Positions 1-9,227 are shown, numbered from the stretch's first letter. The stretch: 64,000 bases of DNA from Novosphingobium sp. JCM 18896 (GCF_025938095.1 NZ_JAPCZF010000005.1:434001-498000), one strand, 5' to 3'. Translations and numbers: made by a program. The notes: generated by a model not told the origin, from the letters alone.

Positions 1-876
1 GCGCACGTCGTAGCGGTCCATCAGGTAGCCGCCGACGATGCGGCCGACGATCGAGGCAATCCCCATCGATCCGGCGATCGTCACCGCCTCGGTCCGCGTC
101 AGGCCGGTGAAGGTCAGCACCGGCACGAGGTTGAGGATCAGCGCGACCCCGGTCATGGCCGAGAGCAGCGAGGCGAAGAACAGGATATAGAGCGTGGGCG
201 AGGCGAAGCCCTCGCGCGGGGTCAGGCCGACGTTGCGGTCCTGTACCGGCGCCAGCGCGTCTTCGGCCTCATCGACGGGGCCGGTCGTGTTCGGCACGAA
301 GGCGAGGACCAGCGGCAGGGTTGCCGTGCACCACATCACGCCGAGCGCGAGCAGGCCGGTGCGCCAGGAATAGTGCTGGACGAACCATTCGGCGATGCCC
401 GGCGCCAGGGTCATCGAGATGCCCGTGCCCGAGACGGTCAGCGCGATGGCCATGCCACGGCCCTTGTGGAAGATCGTCGAGACCGGCGCCATCCACACGG
501 TCGAGGTGAACGAACCTGCGATGCCGAAGATTGCCCAGCAGGCCCACCACTGCCAGAGCTGGTCGCCGATCGCCGACATGCCGGCGATCGAGGCGAAGGA
601 GCAGGCGATCACCACCAGCCCGCAACGCCGGGCGCCGAACCGGTCGATCAGGTGCCCGGCGGGGATCGCCAGGAACAGCCCCATCATCGAGACCACGGCG
701 GGCCCCGACGAGATCTGCGCGCGGGTCCAGCCGAACTCCTGTTCGATCGGGCCGAGGATCACGCCGAACACCGAGGTCAGCATCGCCGCCAGCGACATGC
801 CCATCATCGTCGCCGCGACGAGCGGCCAATGCTTGCGCCATTCGGTCAGGGCCGAGCCGGGTGTTGTCGTCGCCAT
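1..876 (-). CDS. MFS transporter, 3' end cut off by the window
   Basis: Inner-membrane carrier of the major facilitator superfamily, probably a proton-linked carrier for an organic acid or similar small molecule. The reading frame is open for 292 codons from an ATG at 876 to the left edge, so the last third is missing. The N-terminus resembles its neighbours: an FGWTRAQIS segment follows the first helix, and the loop between helices 2 and 3 carries the MFS motif A variant with DRFGARR. Its ATG overlaps the TGA stop of the upstream gene by one base (TGATG at 878-874), so translation of the two carriers is probably coupled. The two are paralogues. The substrate is unknown. Confidence 0.88.
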   Translation of the reverse strand, partial: MATTTPGSALTEWRKHWPLVAATMMGMSLAAMLTSVFGVILGPIEQEFGWTRAQISSGPAVVSMMGLFLAIPAGHLIDRFGARRCGLVVIACSFASIAGMSAIGDQLWQWWACWAIFGIAGSFTSTVWMAPVSTIFHKGRGMAIALTVSGTGISMTLAPGIAEWFVQHYSWRTGLLALGVMWCTATLPLVLAFVPNTTGPVDEAEDALAPVQDRNVGLTPREGFASPTLYILFFASLLSAMTGVALILNLVPVLTFTGLTRTEAVTIAGSMGIASIVGRIVGGYLMDRYDVR

Positions 877-2132
877 CAGGCCGCGGCCTCCTGCCGGGCG
901 AAATCGGGATAGGGCCCGAGCGACAGGTAGAGCAGCGCCGCCATGGCCAGGAAGGGCACCGCGGTCCACATCACCGGCGTGTAGGACTTGGTCAGGTCGT
1001 AGACGTAGTTCGCGGCAAGCGGGCCGAGCCCGACGCCGAGCGCGATCGCCGTGTTGGTCGCGCCATAGAGCGTGCCGAAGGCGCGCGCGCCGAAATGGCG
1101 GCTGGCGAGGTAGGCGACCGCGGGCACCTTGGCGCCGCCGAGCAGGCCGTAGATCGCCACGCCCGCGGTCGCCGCGGCGACCGATCCCGGCGCGATCAGC
1201 AGCAGCGCGGGCAGGGCGATGGCTCCGGCCGAGGACATCGCGGCGATCGTCCCCGCGCTCATGCGGTCGATCAGCCAGCCGCCGGCGATGCGGCCGGTGA
1301 TCGTGGCCAGGCCGATGACCCCGGCGACCGCGGCGGCACTGGCCGGCGTGAGCCCGGTATAGCGCAGCACGGGCACGAGGTTGAGGATCAACGCGACGCC
1401 GGCCGACATCGACAAGAAGGCGGCGAGCGCGAGCTTGTAGAACTTGGGCGAGGTGAAACCCTCGCGTGCGGTGAGGCCGGGGAGTGGGGCCGAGGGCTCG
1501 GTGGTCGCTGCGGCCTGGCCCGTCGCCGGCTGCGGACGTGCCGATCCGCGGAAGAACAGCACGATCAGCGGCAGGGTCACCGCCGCCCAGATCGCGCCCA
1601 GCCCGAGATAGGCGCCGCGCCAGCCGTAGTTCGCGAGCAGCTGGTTGGCGACGATCGGCACGAGCGAGGTGCTGATCCCCGAGCCGCTGAGCGCGATCGC
1701 GACGGCGAGGCCGCGACCCGACTGGAACAGGCTCGAGATCGGCGTGAGCCAGACCGTGGGCATGGCCGAGGCGGCGAGCCCGACGATGAGCCACAGGCTC
1801 CACCATTGCCAGAGTTCGCCCGCGACCGCCGACATCAGCGCTACGCCCGAACACATCAAGGTCGCGGCGACGATGCCGACGAAGCGCGCGCCGAGCCGGT
1901 CGATCGCCAGGCCGACGAAGGTCGCGAGCAGGACCGCCATGAACGAGACGAGCGAGGTGCCGAGCGAGATCTGGGTGCGGCTCCAACCGAACTCCTGCTC
2001 GAGCGGTTCCATCATCACGCCCAGCGACGAGACGCTGATCGCGGAGAGCGAAACGCCTGCGGCGGCGGCAAGCACCACGGTCCAGTGAGCGCGCCACTCC
2101 GATGCGGCCGTGGCCGGCGATATGTCTGGCAA
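876..2132 (-). CDS. MFS transporter, first gene of a coupled pair
   Basis: Twelve-helix major facilitator carrier of about 418 residues. It has the FGWSRTQIS segment after helix 1, a DRLGARF loop (motif A region), and a hydrophilic central loop near residues 190-210. No ATG is available at the 5' end. I place the start at a TTG (2132), because GGGAG lies six bases upstream and the resulting N-terminus lines up with the neighbouring carriers. A longer TTG start at 2162 lacks a ribosome site. The gene is transcribed divergently from the TonB receptor at 2475 and overlaps the next carrier by one base. Together with that receptor it suggests uptake of one compound class; the substrate is not readable. 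Confidence 0.88.
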   Translation of the reverse strand: MPDISPATAASEWRAHWTVVLAAAAGVSLSAISVSSLGVMMEPLEQEFGWSRTQISLGTSLVSFMAVLLATFVGLAIDRLGARFVGIVAATLMCSGVALMSAVAGELWQWWSLWLIVGLAASAMPTVWLTPISSLFQSGRGLAVAIALSGSGISTSLVPIVANQLLANYGWRGAYLGLGAIWAAVTLPLIVLFFRGSARPQPATGQAAATTEPSAPLPGLTAREGFTSPKFYKLALAAFLSMSAGVALILNLVPVLRYTGLTPASAAAVAGVIGLATITGRIAGGWLIDRMSAGTIAAMSSAGAIALPALLLIAPGSVAAATAGVAIYGLLGGAKVPAVAYLASRHFGARAFGTLYGATNTAIALGVGLGPLAANYVYDLTKSYTPVMWTAVPFLAMAALLYLSLGPYPDFARQEAAA

Positions 2133-2294
2133 TCCTCTCTCCCTTTTGCCCGAAGCTCCCAATTGCGAGCCGCCGTGTCAATCGCCGGACGGTCGCTTTT
2201 TCGGTCGGTCCGATCGCTGCGAGCGGTGGGGGCGCGAGCTGCGCGATGCTTTTTCGTTTGGGGTCAAGCCGGTGCGGCGGCAGTCATTCGAAAC

Positions 2295-2312
2295 ATGGTA
2301 CTAAAGTTCCAA
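2295..2312. promoter_or_regulatory. 18-bp imperfect inverted repeat, operator candidate
   Basis: ATGGTACT and AGTTCCAA, separated by AA, match as an inverted repeat at six of eight positions. The repeat ends eight bases before the -35 box of the receptor promoter, the usual position for an activator site. No regulator has been identified. The nearest candidates in the window are the TetR proteins at 7741 and 15101. Confidence 0.4.
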
Positions 2313-2319
2313 GTGTTGC

Positions 2320-2347
2320 TTGACACCTCCGCAATAAAGGCCAAAAT
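2320..2347 (+). promoter_or_regulatory. Sigma-70-type promoter for the TonB receptor gene
   Basis: A perfect TTGACA (2320-2325) is followed after 16 bases by CAAAAT (2342-2347), which matches four of six consensus -10 positions. Transcription would start near 2354, leaving a leader of about 120 bases before the ATG at 2475. The element lies in the A+T-rich part of the divergent gap. Confidence 0.5.
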
Positions 2348-2474
2348 TCGAGGCCGAAAAGCAAGAAAACGATTGGGAAGGTTGGCGGAAATCCGTCCAA
2401 TCCAGCGCATCTGACGACACATCGGGCCACACCCGCAAAAGCGGTCGCCCGGCGGGGATAGTGGGGAGGAAATA

Positions 2475-5024
2475 ATGAAAAGAACGAGGAACTTTGCTTT
2501 AGCTGCGACCGCCATGGCCGTGGTCATGACGACGCCGGTCTTCGCGCAGGAGGCGGCCGAGACCAACGCCGGCGACATCATCGTCACCGCCCGCCGCATG
2601 GACGAGCGCCTGCAGGACGTGCCGATCTCGATCACGGTCTACAATCCCGAGCAGCTCGCCGCGCGCAACATCGTCAACAGCACCGACCTCGCGACCTATA
2701 CGCCGTCGCTGACGGTCAACGGCCGTTACGGCCCCGACAAGTCGAGCTTCGCGATCCGCGGCTTCTCGCAGGATCTCAACACGGCGCCCTCGGTCGCGGT
2801 CTACTTCGCCGAAGCCACGGCGCCGCGCCTGTCGTCGAACATCACCAGCGGCAACGGCGCCGGCGTGGGCCAGATGATGGACCTGCAGAACGTCCAGGTG
2901 CTGAAAGGCCCGCAGGGCACGCTGTTCGGCCGCAACACCACGGGCGGTGCGATCCTGCTCGTGCCGCAGAAGCCGACCGACCGCTTCGAGGGCAATGTCG
3001 AGGGCACGATCGGCAACTACGATCAGTGGCGCATCCAGGGCGTGCTCAACGTGCCGCTCGGCGACAGCATCCGCTTCCGCGCAGCGGTCGATCGCAACAC
3101 GCGCGACGGCTACATCCGCAACCGCTCGGGCGTGGGGCCGAGCACCTTCAACGACATCGATTACTGGGCGGCGCGCGCGAGCCTGGTGATCGATGTGACC
3201 CCCGATCTCGAGAACTACGCGATCTTCAGCTGGGCCAAGTCCGACACCAACGGCTACATGGGCAAGTACGCCTACTGCAACCGTGGCACGGTCGCGGGTT
3301 CGGACGGCAACATCGGCACGGCGCTGACCTCGCGCGCGGCCAACTGTACCGAGCTCGATCGCCAGACCGCGGCGCGCTACGGCTACTACGACGTCGCCAA
3401 CAACAACCGCAATTCCTTCGTCAAGAACGAGACCTGGCAGGCGATCAACACGACCACCTGGCGGGCCAGCGATGAGATCACCGTCAAGAACATCTTCAGC
3501 TACGGCAAGGCCAAGGAATCGTATTCGTTCAACCTGTCGGGCGATGCCTTCCTGCTGCCGGCGCTGGGCGATACGACCGTTCCCCGCTCCTTCGTCATCA
3601 CCAATCCCGGCCCCGACGGCGGCCAGGGCGATCAGTGGACCTTGAGCGAGGAGCTCCAGCTCCAGGGCCACACCGCGGGCGACAAGCTGGTCTGGCAGGT
3701 CGGCGGCTACCTCGAGCACAGCGAGCCGAACAAACAGCAGACGCAGTATACCGCGATCCTGTCGAACTGCGTCAACCAGGCCGACGTATGGGCCTTCAAC
3801 TGCAGCGCGCTGGGCAACATCTCGATCGCCCACAACAACTATTTCTACAAGAACTACGGTCTCTACGCGCAGGCCACCTACAAGCTGACCGAACAGTTCG
3901 CCATCACCGGCGGCATCCGCAACACTTGGGATCGCGTGCGGGTGGAGGCGGACAACATCCAGGTCATCCGCAATGCCACCACGGGCGCGCTGACCTATCG
4001 CTGCGCGCGCGCCGCGCAGCCCGCGGGCGGCGCCACGGCCGCCGTTCTGACCAACGGCGCCTGCGGCATCGGCCGGAGCTTCGAGACGCGGTCGAGCAAG
4101 CCGACCTGGCTGATCAACCTCGACTTCAAGCCCGATCCCGACACGCTGATCTACGCCAAGTACGCGCGCGGCTATCGCGGCGGCAGCGTCAACGAGGCGA
4201 ACCTGCAGTTCGAGGCCTGGCAGCCCGAATATGTCGACAGCTACGAACTGGGCGCCAAGGCCAGCTTCAACAGCGGCGACGTGCGCGGCAACCTGAACTT
4301 CGCGGCCTTCCTCAACAAGTTCAAGGATCAGCAGGTCTCGGTGTTCATCCCGCAGTGCCTGCCGCTGACCAATGCCAACGGCGTGCCGAATGTCGGCGGC
4401 CGCGCGACCTGCACGGCGCCGGCGCCGACGGGCATCAACGGCATCCAGAACGTCGGTCGGTCCGAGCTCAAGGGCGTCGAGGTCGACGGCTCGCTGATGA
4501 TCGGCGACGCTTGGCGGTTCGATCTGGGCTATGCCTATCTCGACGCCAAGGTCATTCAGGGCGGCGGCACGGTCACCAACTGCAACAGCGCGGCGTTCAA
4601 CTGCGACCAGGCCAGCGGCTTCGCCAAAGGCACGATCCTGCCCTTCGCGCCGAAGAACCGCGTGACCTTGACCGCGACCTACTCGCTGTCGGTGCCCGAG
4701 GAAGTCGGCAAGGTCTCGTTCGGCGCGACCTTCACCCACACCGACAAGCAGTTCAGCAACCACGGCAACGACAAGGCCTTCGCCCAGGGCGCGATTCCCT
4801 ACAACGCCAGCATCGCGCCGGCGACCGACCTGCTGAACCTCAACTTCAACTGGAATTCGATCGCGGGCAGCGGCGTCGATCTCGCGGTCTTCGCGACCAA
4901 CGTCACGGGCCAGAAGTACTGGGTGGCGTCGAGCAACGGCCTCGCCTCGTCGGGCGCCGAATGGCTGCTCCTCGGCGCGCCGCGGATGTACGGCATGCGC
5001 GTGAAGATCAATTTCGGCAGCTAA
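2475..5024 (+). CDS. TonB-dependent outer-membrane receptor
   Basis: An 849-residue outer-membrane barrel that imports a ligand using TonB energy. A signal peptide ends near residue 24 (PVFAQ). The TonB box region follows directly (DIIVTARR), then a plug domain with DVPISIT and the conserved LKGPQGTLFGRNTTGG segment. The rest is the beta-barrel, ending in a near-terminal aromatic strand (VKINFGS). There is no N-terminal STN signalling domain, so the receptor does not control an anti-sigma factor. The ATG is preceded by GGGAGGAAATA. The gene has its own promoter and terminator and sits between two MFS pairs. The context suggests import of an organic molecule rather than a siderophore, but that is inference. 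Confidence 0.95.
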   Translation: MKRTRNFALAATAMAVVMTTPVFAQEAAETNAGDIIVTARRMDERLQDVPISITVYNPEQLAARNIVNSTDLATYTPSLTVNGRYGPDKSSFAIRGFSQDLNTAPSVAVYFAEATAPRLSSNITSGNGAGVGQMMDLQNVQVLKGPQGTLFGRNTTGGAILLVPQKPTDRFEGNVEGTIGNYDQWRIQGVLNVPLGDSIRFRAAVDRNTRDGYIRNRSGVGPSTFNDIDYWAARASLVIDVTPDLENYAIFSWAKSDTNGYMGKYAYCNRGTVAGSDGNIGTALTSRAANCTELDRQTAARYGYYDVANNNRNSFVKNETWQAINTTTWRASDEITVKNIFSYGKAKESYSFNLSGDAFLLPALGDTTVPRSFVITNPGPDGGQGDQWTLSEELQLQGHTAGDKLVWQVGGYLEHSEPNKQQTQYTAILSNCVNQADVWAFNCSALGNISIAHNNYFYKNYGLYAQATYKLTEQFAITGGIRNTWDRVRVEADNIQVIRNATTGALTYRCARAAQPAGGATAAVLTNGACGIGRSFETRSSKPTWLINLDFKPDPDTLIYAKYARGYRGGSVNEANLQFEAWQPEYVDSYELGAKASFNSGDVRGNLNFAAFLNKFKDQQVSVFIPQCLPLTNANGVPNVGGRATCTAPAPTGINGIQNVGRSELKGVEVDGSLMIGDAWRFDLGYAYLDAKVIQGGGTVTNCNSAAFNCDQASGFAKGTILPFAPKNRVTLTATYSLSVPEEVGKVSFGATFTHTDKQFSNHGNDKAFAQGAIPYNASIAPATDLLNLNFNWNSIAGSGVDLAVFATNVTGQKYWVASSNGLASSGAEWLLLGAPRMYGMRVKINFGS

Positions 5025-5050
5025 GTCTTTTCCCGAGCGGAACAGAGCGG

Positions 5051-5081
5051 CGGCGGTCCCTTGCCAAAGGGGCCGCCGTTT
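5051..5081 (+). terminator. Intrinsic terminator after the TonB receptor
   Basis: A 12-pair stem joins 5051-5062 to 5067-5078, with one T-G pair and a GCCA loop, followed by TTTCGTTT. It lies 27 bases after the receptor stop, so the MFS genes downstream probably depend on read-through or on their own promoter. Confidence 0.7.
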
Positions 5082-5119
5082 CGTTTAACCCGGGTGGGAA
5101 CGGGACGCGGGAGAGGACA

Positions 5120-6376
5120 ATGAAACAGGACGCGCCGCGAACGGCGTTGAGCGAGTGGCGGCGGCATGGCGTGCTGCCGATCGCGGCCGGCATCGGCTAT
5201 TCGACCATGGCGCTCCAGACCTACGGCGTTGGTCCCTTCGTCGCGCCGCTCGAGCAGACCTTCGGCTGGTCGCGCTCCGAGGTGATGCTCGGGCTCACCA
5301 TCTCGAACACGATCGGCGTCCTGCTCAACTTCGCGGTCGGCGTGCTCGCGGACCGCATGGGGCCGCGCCGGGTCGCGCTCGGCGGCGTCGTGCTCAAAGC
5401 CAGCGCGATCGCGCTGCTCGCGACGGCGACGGGCACGATGTTCAACTGGTCGCTGCTCTGGCTGGTCGTCGCCTTCGGCGCGGTGCTCGCGCAGGCCAAC
5501 GTCTGGGCCAGCGCCGTCGCCAGCCGCTTCGACAAGGGCAGGGGGCTGGCCCTGGCGGTGACGCTCAGCGGCTCGTCGTTCTGCGCGGCGATCGTCCCAG
5601 TGCTCGCGACCTGGCTGATCGGCGCCTATGGATGGCGCCTGGCCTTCGTCGGCGTCGCCGCGATCTGGCTGGCCGTGGCGCTGCCCGTGGTATTCCTGTT
5701 CTTCTACGGTCGACAGGACGACGAGCGGCGGGATCGCAAGGCTGCCGAAGTCGCCGCGGCCGAGCTGCCGCCGCTGCCCGGCGTGACGATCCGCGAAGGA
5801 TTGCGCATGCCGGCCTTCTGGCAACTGATGGTCGCGGCTTTCGCCTTCGCCTTCTACACGATGTCGATCGCGCCCAACCTCGTGCCGCTGATGAGCGAGA
5901 AGGGCCAGACCGCGCTGGTCGCCGCGCAGCTGGCGGCGCTGATGGGCATGGTCGGGATCGTCGCGCGGATTTCGGCGGGCTTCCTGCTCGATCACTTCTC
6001 GGCGACGATCCTCGGCACGGCGGTGTTCACCCTGCCGGTGATCGGCTGCGGCCTGATGCTGATCGACGTGCCCGGCTACCTTGTCCTCGCTCTGGCCGTC
6101 GCCAGCTTCGGCGTGACGATCGGCGCCGAATACGACGTTGTGTTCTATCTCGTCTCGCGTCACTTCGGGCTCAAGAGCTTCGCCTCGCTGATGGGCGCGC
6201 TGCTGACCTCGGGCGCGCTCGGCGGGGCGGCGGCGCCGCTCGTCGCCGGCTGGCTCCACGATCGCTCGGGCGACTACGACCAGATGCTGGTCCTGTTGAT
6301 GATACTGATGGGTAGCGGCGCGGTCGCGATCGCGACTATGGGGCGGCCCAAGCACGACTGGAGCCTGGGGCACTGA
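5120..6376 (+). CDS. MFS transporter, first of the rightward pair
   Basis: A 418-residue major facilitator carrier. The start is the ATG at 5120, preceded by GGGAGAGGA. The frame stays open upstream, but that part lies inside the receptor gene and is not coding. Motifs include GYSTMALQTYG in helix 1, FGWSRSEVM, and the motif A loop DRMGPRR. The protein ends in GRPKHDW. It is closely similar to the next gene, which shares the GPFV helix-1 segment and the GRPK-DW tail, so the pair looks like a local duplication. Its TGA overlaps the next ATG by one base (TGATG). It is probably a carrier for an organic acid taken up through the adjacent receptor; the substrate is unknown. Confidence 0.92.
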   Translation: MKQDAPRTALSEWRRHGVLPIAAGIGYSTMALQTYGVGPFVAPLEQTFGWSRSEVMLGLTISNTIGVLLNFAVGVLADRMGPRRVALGGVVLKASAIALLATATGTMFNWSLLWLVVAFGAVLAQANVWASAVASRFDKGRGLALAVTLSGSSFCAAIVPVLATWLIGAYGWRLAFVGVAAIWLAVALPVVFLFFYGRQDDERRDRKAAEVAAAELPPLPGVTIREGLRMPAFWQLMVAAFAFAFYTMSIAPNLVPLMSEKGQTALVAAQLAALMGMVGIVARISAGFLLDHFSATILGTAVFTLPVIGCGLMLIDVPGYLVLALAVASFGVTIGAEYDVVFYLVSRHFGLKSFASLMGALLTSGALGGAAAPLVAGWLHDRSGDYDQMLVLLMILMGSGAVAIATMGRPKHDWSLGH

Positions 6377-7614
6377 TGCATAGTGGAGATCGTCAGGCCG
6401 GTGCGGCCGAGTGGCGCGCCTATTGGCCGCTGACCCTGGCCGCTCTCGTCGGCTATTCGACGATCGGGCTGCAAAGCTACGGCATCGGTCCCTTCGTGCC
6501 GCATCTCGAACAGGCCTTCGGCTGGACGCGGGCCGACGTGATGATCGGCCTGTCGCTGTCGAACGCGGTCGGCGTGTTCCTCAACATCCTGATCGGCATG
6601 ATCGTCGATCGCTTTGGCCCGCGCCGCGTCGCGCTGACGGGGCTGCTGGTCAAGACCGGTTCCTTCGCGCTGCTGGCGACGGCGACCGGCACCCTGCTCA
6701 ACTGGTCGTTGCTCTGGGTCGTGCTCGCGGTCGGCGTGGTGCTCGTGCAGTCGACGGTCTGGACCAGCGCCGTCGCCGCCAAGTTCGATCATTCGCGCGG
6801 ACTGGCCATGGCCGTGGCGCTGTCGGGTACGCCGATCACCGCCGCGGTCGTGCCCGTGCTGGCGACCTGGCTGATCGGCGACTACGGCTGGCGCGTCGGC
6901 TTCGTCGGTGTCGCCGCGGCCTGGATCCTCGCGACCTTCCCGGTGGTGTTCCTGTTCTTCAAGGACGGCCGCAAGCCCGGCGAGGCGGCGCAGGTCGTCA
7001 CCGGACCGGTCCCCGGCCTGACCCTGCGCGAGGGCATGCGCACCGCGGCCTTCTGGCGGCTGCTGATCGCCTTCGGCGCCTTCTCGCTCTACAACATGGC
7101 GATGTCGGCCAATCTCGTGCCCTTGCTGGGCGAGACCGGCATCAGCCCGATGCAGGCGGCGCGGATCGCCTCGGTCATGGGGCTCGTCGGCATCGTCGCG
7201 CGGCTCACCGTCGGCTTCCTGCTCGATCGCTTCCCCGGCGGCCTGCTCGGCGCGGCCACGCAGTTCCTGCCGGTGATCGGCTGCGCCATCCTGCTGCTCG
7301 ACGCGCCGAGCGTCATGCTTCTGACCCTGGCGGTCGCCTGCTTCGGCATCGCCACGGGGGCCGAGATCGACGTCGCCCTTTACCTCGCGACGCGGCACTT
7401 CGGCCTGCGGTCCTTCGCCGCGCTGTTCGGCGCGATCATCACCTTCGGCGCGATCAACGCGGCGATCGGTCCCTATGTCGCGGGCGAACTGCACGACCGC
7501 ACGGGCAATTACGACGGTCTGCTGATCACGGTGATGGTGGCGATGACGATCGGCGCTCTGGCCATGGCGACGATGGGGCGGCCCAAGCGCGATTGGCGGG
7601 TGGAAGCGCCCTGA
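6376..7614 (+). CDS. MFS transporter, second of the rightward pair
   Basis: A 412-residue major facilitator carrier paralogous to the preceding gene. It has GYSTIGLQSYG in helix 1, FGWTRADVM, the motif A loop DRFGPRR, a charged central loop near residues 190-205 and a GRPKRDW tail. The ATG overlaps the upstream stop by one base, so its translation is likely coupled to that gene. Two similar carriers in such a tight unit may form a hetero-oligomer or serve related substrates, but both ideas are guesses. A GC-rich 126-base gap without a clear terminator follows before the TetR gene. Confidence 0.92.
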   Translation: MHSGDRQAGAAEWRAYWPLTLAALVGYSTIGLQSYGIGPFVPHLEQAFGWTRADVMIGLSLSNAVGVFLNILIGMIVDRFGPRRVALTGLLVKTGSFALLATATGTLLNWSLLWVVLAVGVVLVQSTVWTSAVAAKFDHSRGLAMAVALSGTPITAAVVPVLATWLIGDYGWRVGFVGVAAAWILATFPVVFLFFKDGRKPGEAAQVVTGPVPGLTLREGMRTAAFWRLLIAFGAFSLYNMAMSANLVPLLGETGISPMQAARIASVMGLVGIVARLTVGFLLDRFPGGLLGAATQFLPVIGCAILLLDAPSVMLLTLAVACFGIATGAEIDVALYLATRHFGLRSFAALFGAIITFGAINAAIGPYVAGELHDRTGNYDGLLITVMVAMTIGALAMATMGRPKRDWRVEAP

Positions 7615-7740
7615 GCGGACCATGCTCGTGGGGGCGATACCGCAGGCTTGCGCGGGCAAAGCCCACAGGTGCGAGGCCCGCTTTCCTTGACTTGAGCGCC
7701 TGGGGTCCTAGGTGATGGGGCCCGTAGTCAGGGGTTTTGG

Positions 7741-8364
7741 ATGGCCGTTACGCCACGCAGGGTTGGAGCGGAGAATTCGGCGACGCGCGCGCTGATCCTC
7801 GAAGCGACCGAGCAGTTGATCCGTGAGGAAGGCTATGCCGCCGTCAGCACGCGCCGCGTCGCGGCGAAGGCCGGACTCAAGCCCTCGCTGGTCCACTACT
7901 ACTTCACCACGACCGACGACCTGCTGCTCGCGGTTTCGCGTCACGGCGCTGAGCACAGTGACCGGATGATCGAGGAGGCGTTGCGCTCCGAAGATCCGAT
8001 CCGCGCGCTTTGGGCCTATCTGACCGACACCAGCCGGATCGCCATCGCGCTCGAATTCATGGCGCTCGCCAACCACCGCAAGGCCGTGCGCGCGCATATG
8101 GCCGAACATTGCGAAGCGATGCGTCAGCGCGAGGTGGAGATCTTCACCAAGCTGCTCGGCGAACGCCTGGCCGGACCCGATGGGGTGCCGCCGGCTGGGC
8201 TCAGCCTCGTGCTGGCCGGGATCGGCCGCGCGCTGGTCATGGAAGGCGGGCTCGGCGTGACCTCGGGGCACGAGGATGCGCGCGCCTTTGTCGAGCAATG
8301 GCTGGACAAGCTGGCGCCGCCGTTGGACAAACGCGCCGAACCGGCGGAGGCGCGCCAGGCCTGA
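7741..8364 (+). CDS. TetR-family transcriptional regulator
   Basis: A 207-residue one-component repressor. Its N-terminal helix-turn-helix (roughly residues 15-60) contains TRRVAAKAGL and VHYYFTTTDDLL, the classic TetR recognition and capping segments. The C-terminal ligand-binding half is divergent. The start is an ATG at 7741 without a strong ribosome site; a TTGACT at 7687 may be part of its promoter. It lies between the MFS pair and the first TauD gene on the same strand, and ends 29 bases before that gene. It therefore probably controls the dioxygenase cluster, possibly with its own expression. The inducer is unknown. Confidence 0.9.
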   Translation: MAVTPRRVGAENSATRALILEATEQLIREEGYAAVSTRRVAAKAGLKPSLVHYYFTTTDDLLLAVSRHGAEHSDRMIEEALRSEDPIRALWAYLTDTSRIAIALEFMALANHRKAVRAHMAEHCEAMRQREVEIFTKLLGERLAGPDGVPPAGLSLVLAGIGRALVMEGGLGVTSGHEDARAFVEQWLDKLAPPLDKRAEPAEARQA

Positions 8365-8393
8365 GCCTCGCCCCGGTTCGCGGGAGAGCAGGC

Positions 8394-9227
8394 ATGGCAA
8401 GCGAGGCGGCGCACCGGCTCGACTATCGCACGATCAAGCCGACGATCGGGGCCGAGGTGCTGGCGGACAAGCCGGCGCTGCTCTCGGGAACCCATGCCGC
8501 AGACCTGCGCGCGCTGCTCGAGGAACGCGGGGTCCTGGTCTTCCCGCGCGTCGATTTTTCCGAGGCCGAGCTGGTCGCTTTCACCAGGACGCTCGGCGCC
8601 TATGCGCCCGATCGCAAGGACGAGGGCGTCACGCCGATCTCGATCGATCCTGCTGGTGGTCGCAGCGCCGACTACACGCGCGCCTCGTTCTTCTGGCACT
8701 TCGACGGCTACATGAACGCCGCGCCGATCCTCGCCTCGATCCTCTGCGCCAAGGTCCTGTCGGCGAGCGGCGGCGAGACCGAGTTCTGCAACACCTATGC
8801 CGCCTGGGAGGCGCTACCCGAGGATCGCAAGCGCCAGATCGAGGGGCTCCAGGTGGTCCATGCGATGGCCGGCGCACAGCGCGCGGTCGATCCCGAGCCG
8901 AGCTACGAGACCCTCCAGCAATGGCTGCGGGTGCCGCGCCGTACCCTGCCGCTGGTCTGGACGCACCGTTCGGGGCGCCGCTCGCTGGTGATCGGCAACA
9001 CCGCGGTCAACGTCGTCGGCATGGACCCGCTCGAGAGCTTCGAACTGCTCGTCTGGCTGCGCGACTGGGCGACGCAGGAGCGGTTCCGCCATTCGCATGC
9101 CTGGTCGCTCGGCGATGCGGTGATGTGGGACAACACCGGCACCCTGCACCGCGTGCGGCCCTATCCGGCCGACAGCGGCCGGCTGATGATCCGCACCAAG
9201 CTCGCCGGCGAGGAGCCGCTGGGCTGA
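8394..9227 (+). CDS. TauD/TfdA-type 2-oxoglutarate dioxygenase, copy A
   Basis: A 277-residue cytoplasmic non-haem iron oxygenase that would use 2-oxoglutarate and O2 to hydroxylate or cleave an organic substrate. The iron ligands are visible as WHFDG (H102, D104) and the distal H252 in TLHR. The 2-oxoglutarate arginines follow at +11 and +15 (R263, R267), the same spacing as in TauD. The start is the ATG at 8394 with GGGAGAGCAGG upstream; an upstream extension of the frame would run through the TetR gene and is not real. It is the most divergent of three tandem paralogues. TauD (taurine) and TfdA (2,4-D) act on acids with electron-poor side groups, but this substrate cannot be named. Confidence 0.92.
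   Translation: MASEAAHRLDYRTIKPTIGAEVLADKPALLSGTHAADLRALLEERGVLVFPRVDFSEAELVAFTRTLGAYAPDRKDEGVTPISIDPAGGRSADYTRASFFWHFDGYMNAAPILASILCAKVLSASGGETEFCNTYAAWEALPEDRKRQIEGLQVVHAMAGAQRAVDPEPSYETLQQWLRVPRRTLPLVWTHRSGRRSLVIGNTAVNVVGMDPLESFELLVWLRDWATQERFRHSHAWSLGDAVMWDNTGTLHRVRPYPADSGRLMIRTKLAGEEPLG

Larger units (their letters stand above)
2133..2474. other. Divergent intergenic region between MFS pair and TonB receptor
   Basis: This 342-base gap separates two divergent transcription units and is visibly richer in A+T over 2285-2400 than the surrounding genes. It holds an operator-like inverted repeat and a good promoter for the rightward receptor gene, listed separately. I see no convincing open reading frame in it, because the short frames overlapping it have no ribosome site or family resemblance. 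Confidence 0.7.

Noticed and set aside
3635..5119. Upstream extension of the first rightward MFS gene
   Set aside because: The frame stays open into the TonB receptor gene, but the translation there is not MFS-like, and a ribosome site and good ATG exist at 5120.
7615..7740. TetR operator before the TetR gene at 7741
   Set aside because: CCTAGG and G-rich stretches are present, but no inverted repeat long enough to stand out from the G+C-rich background.
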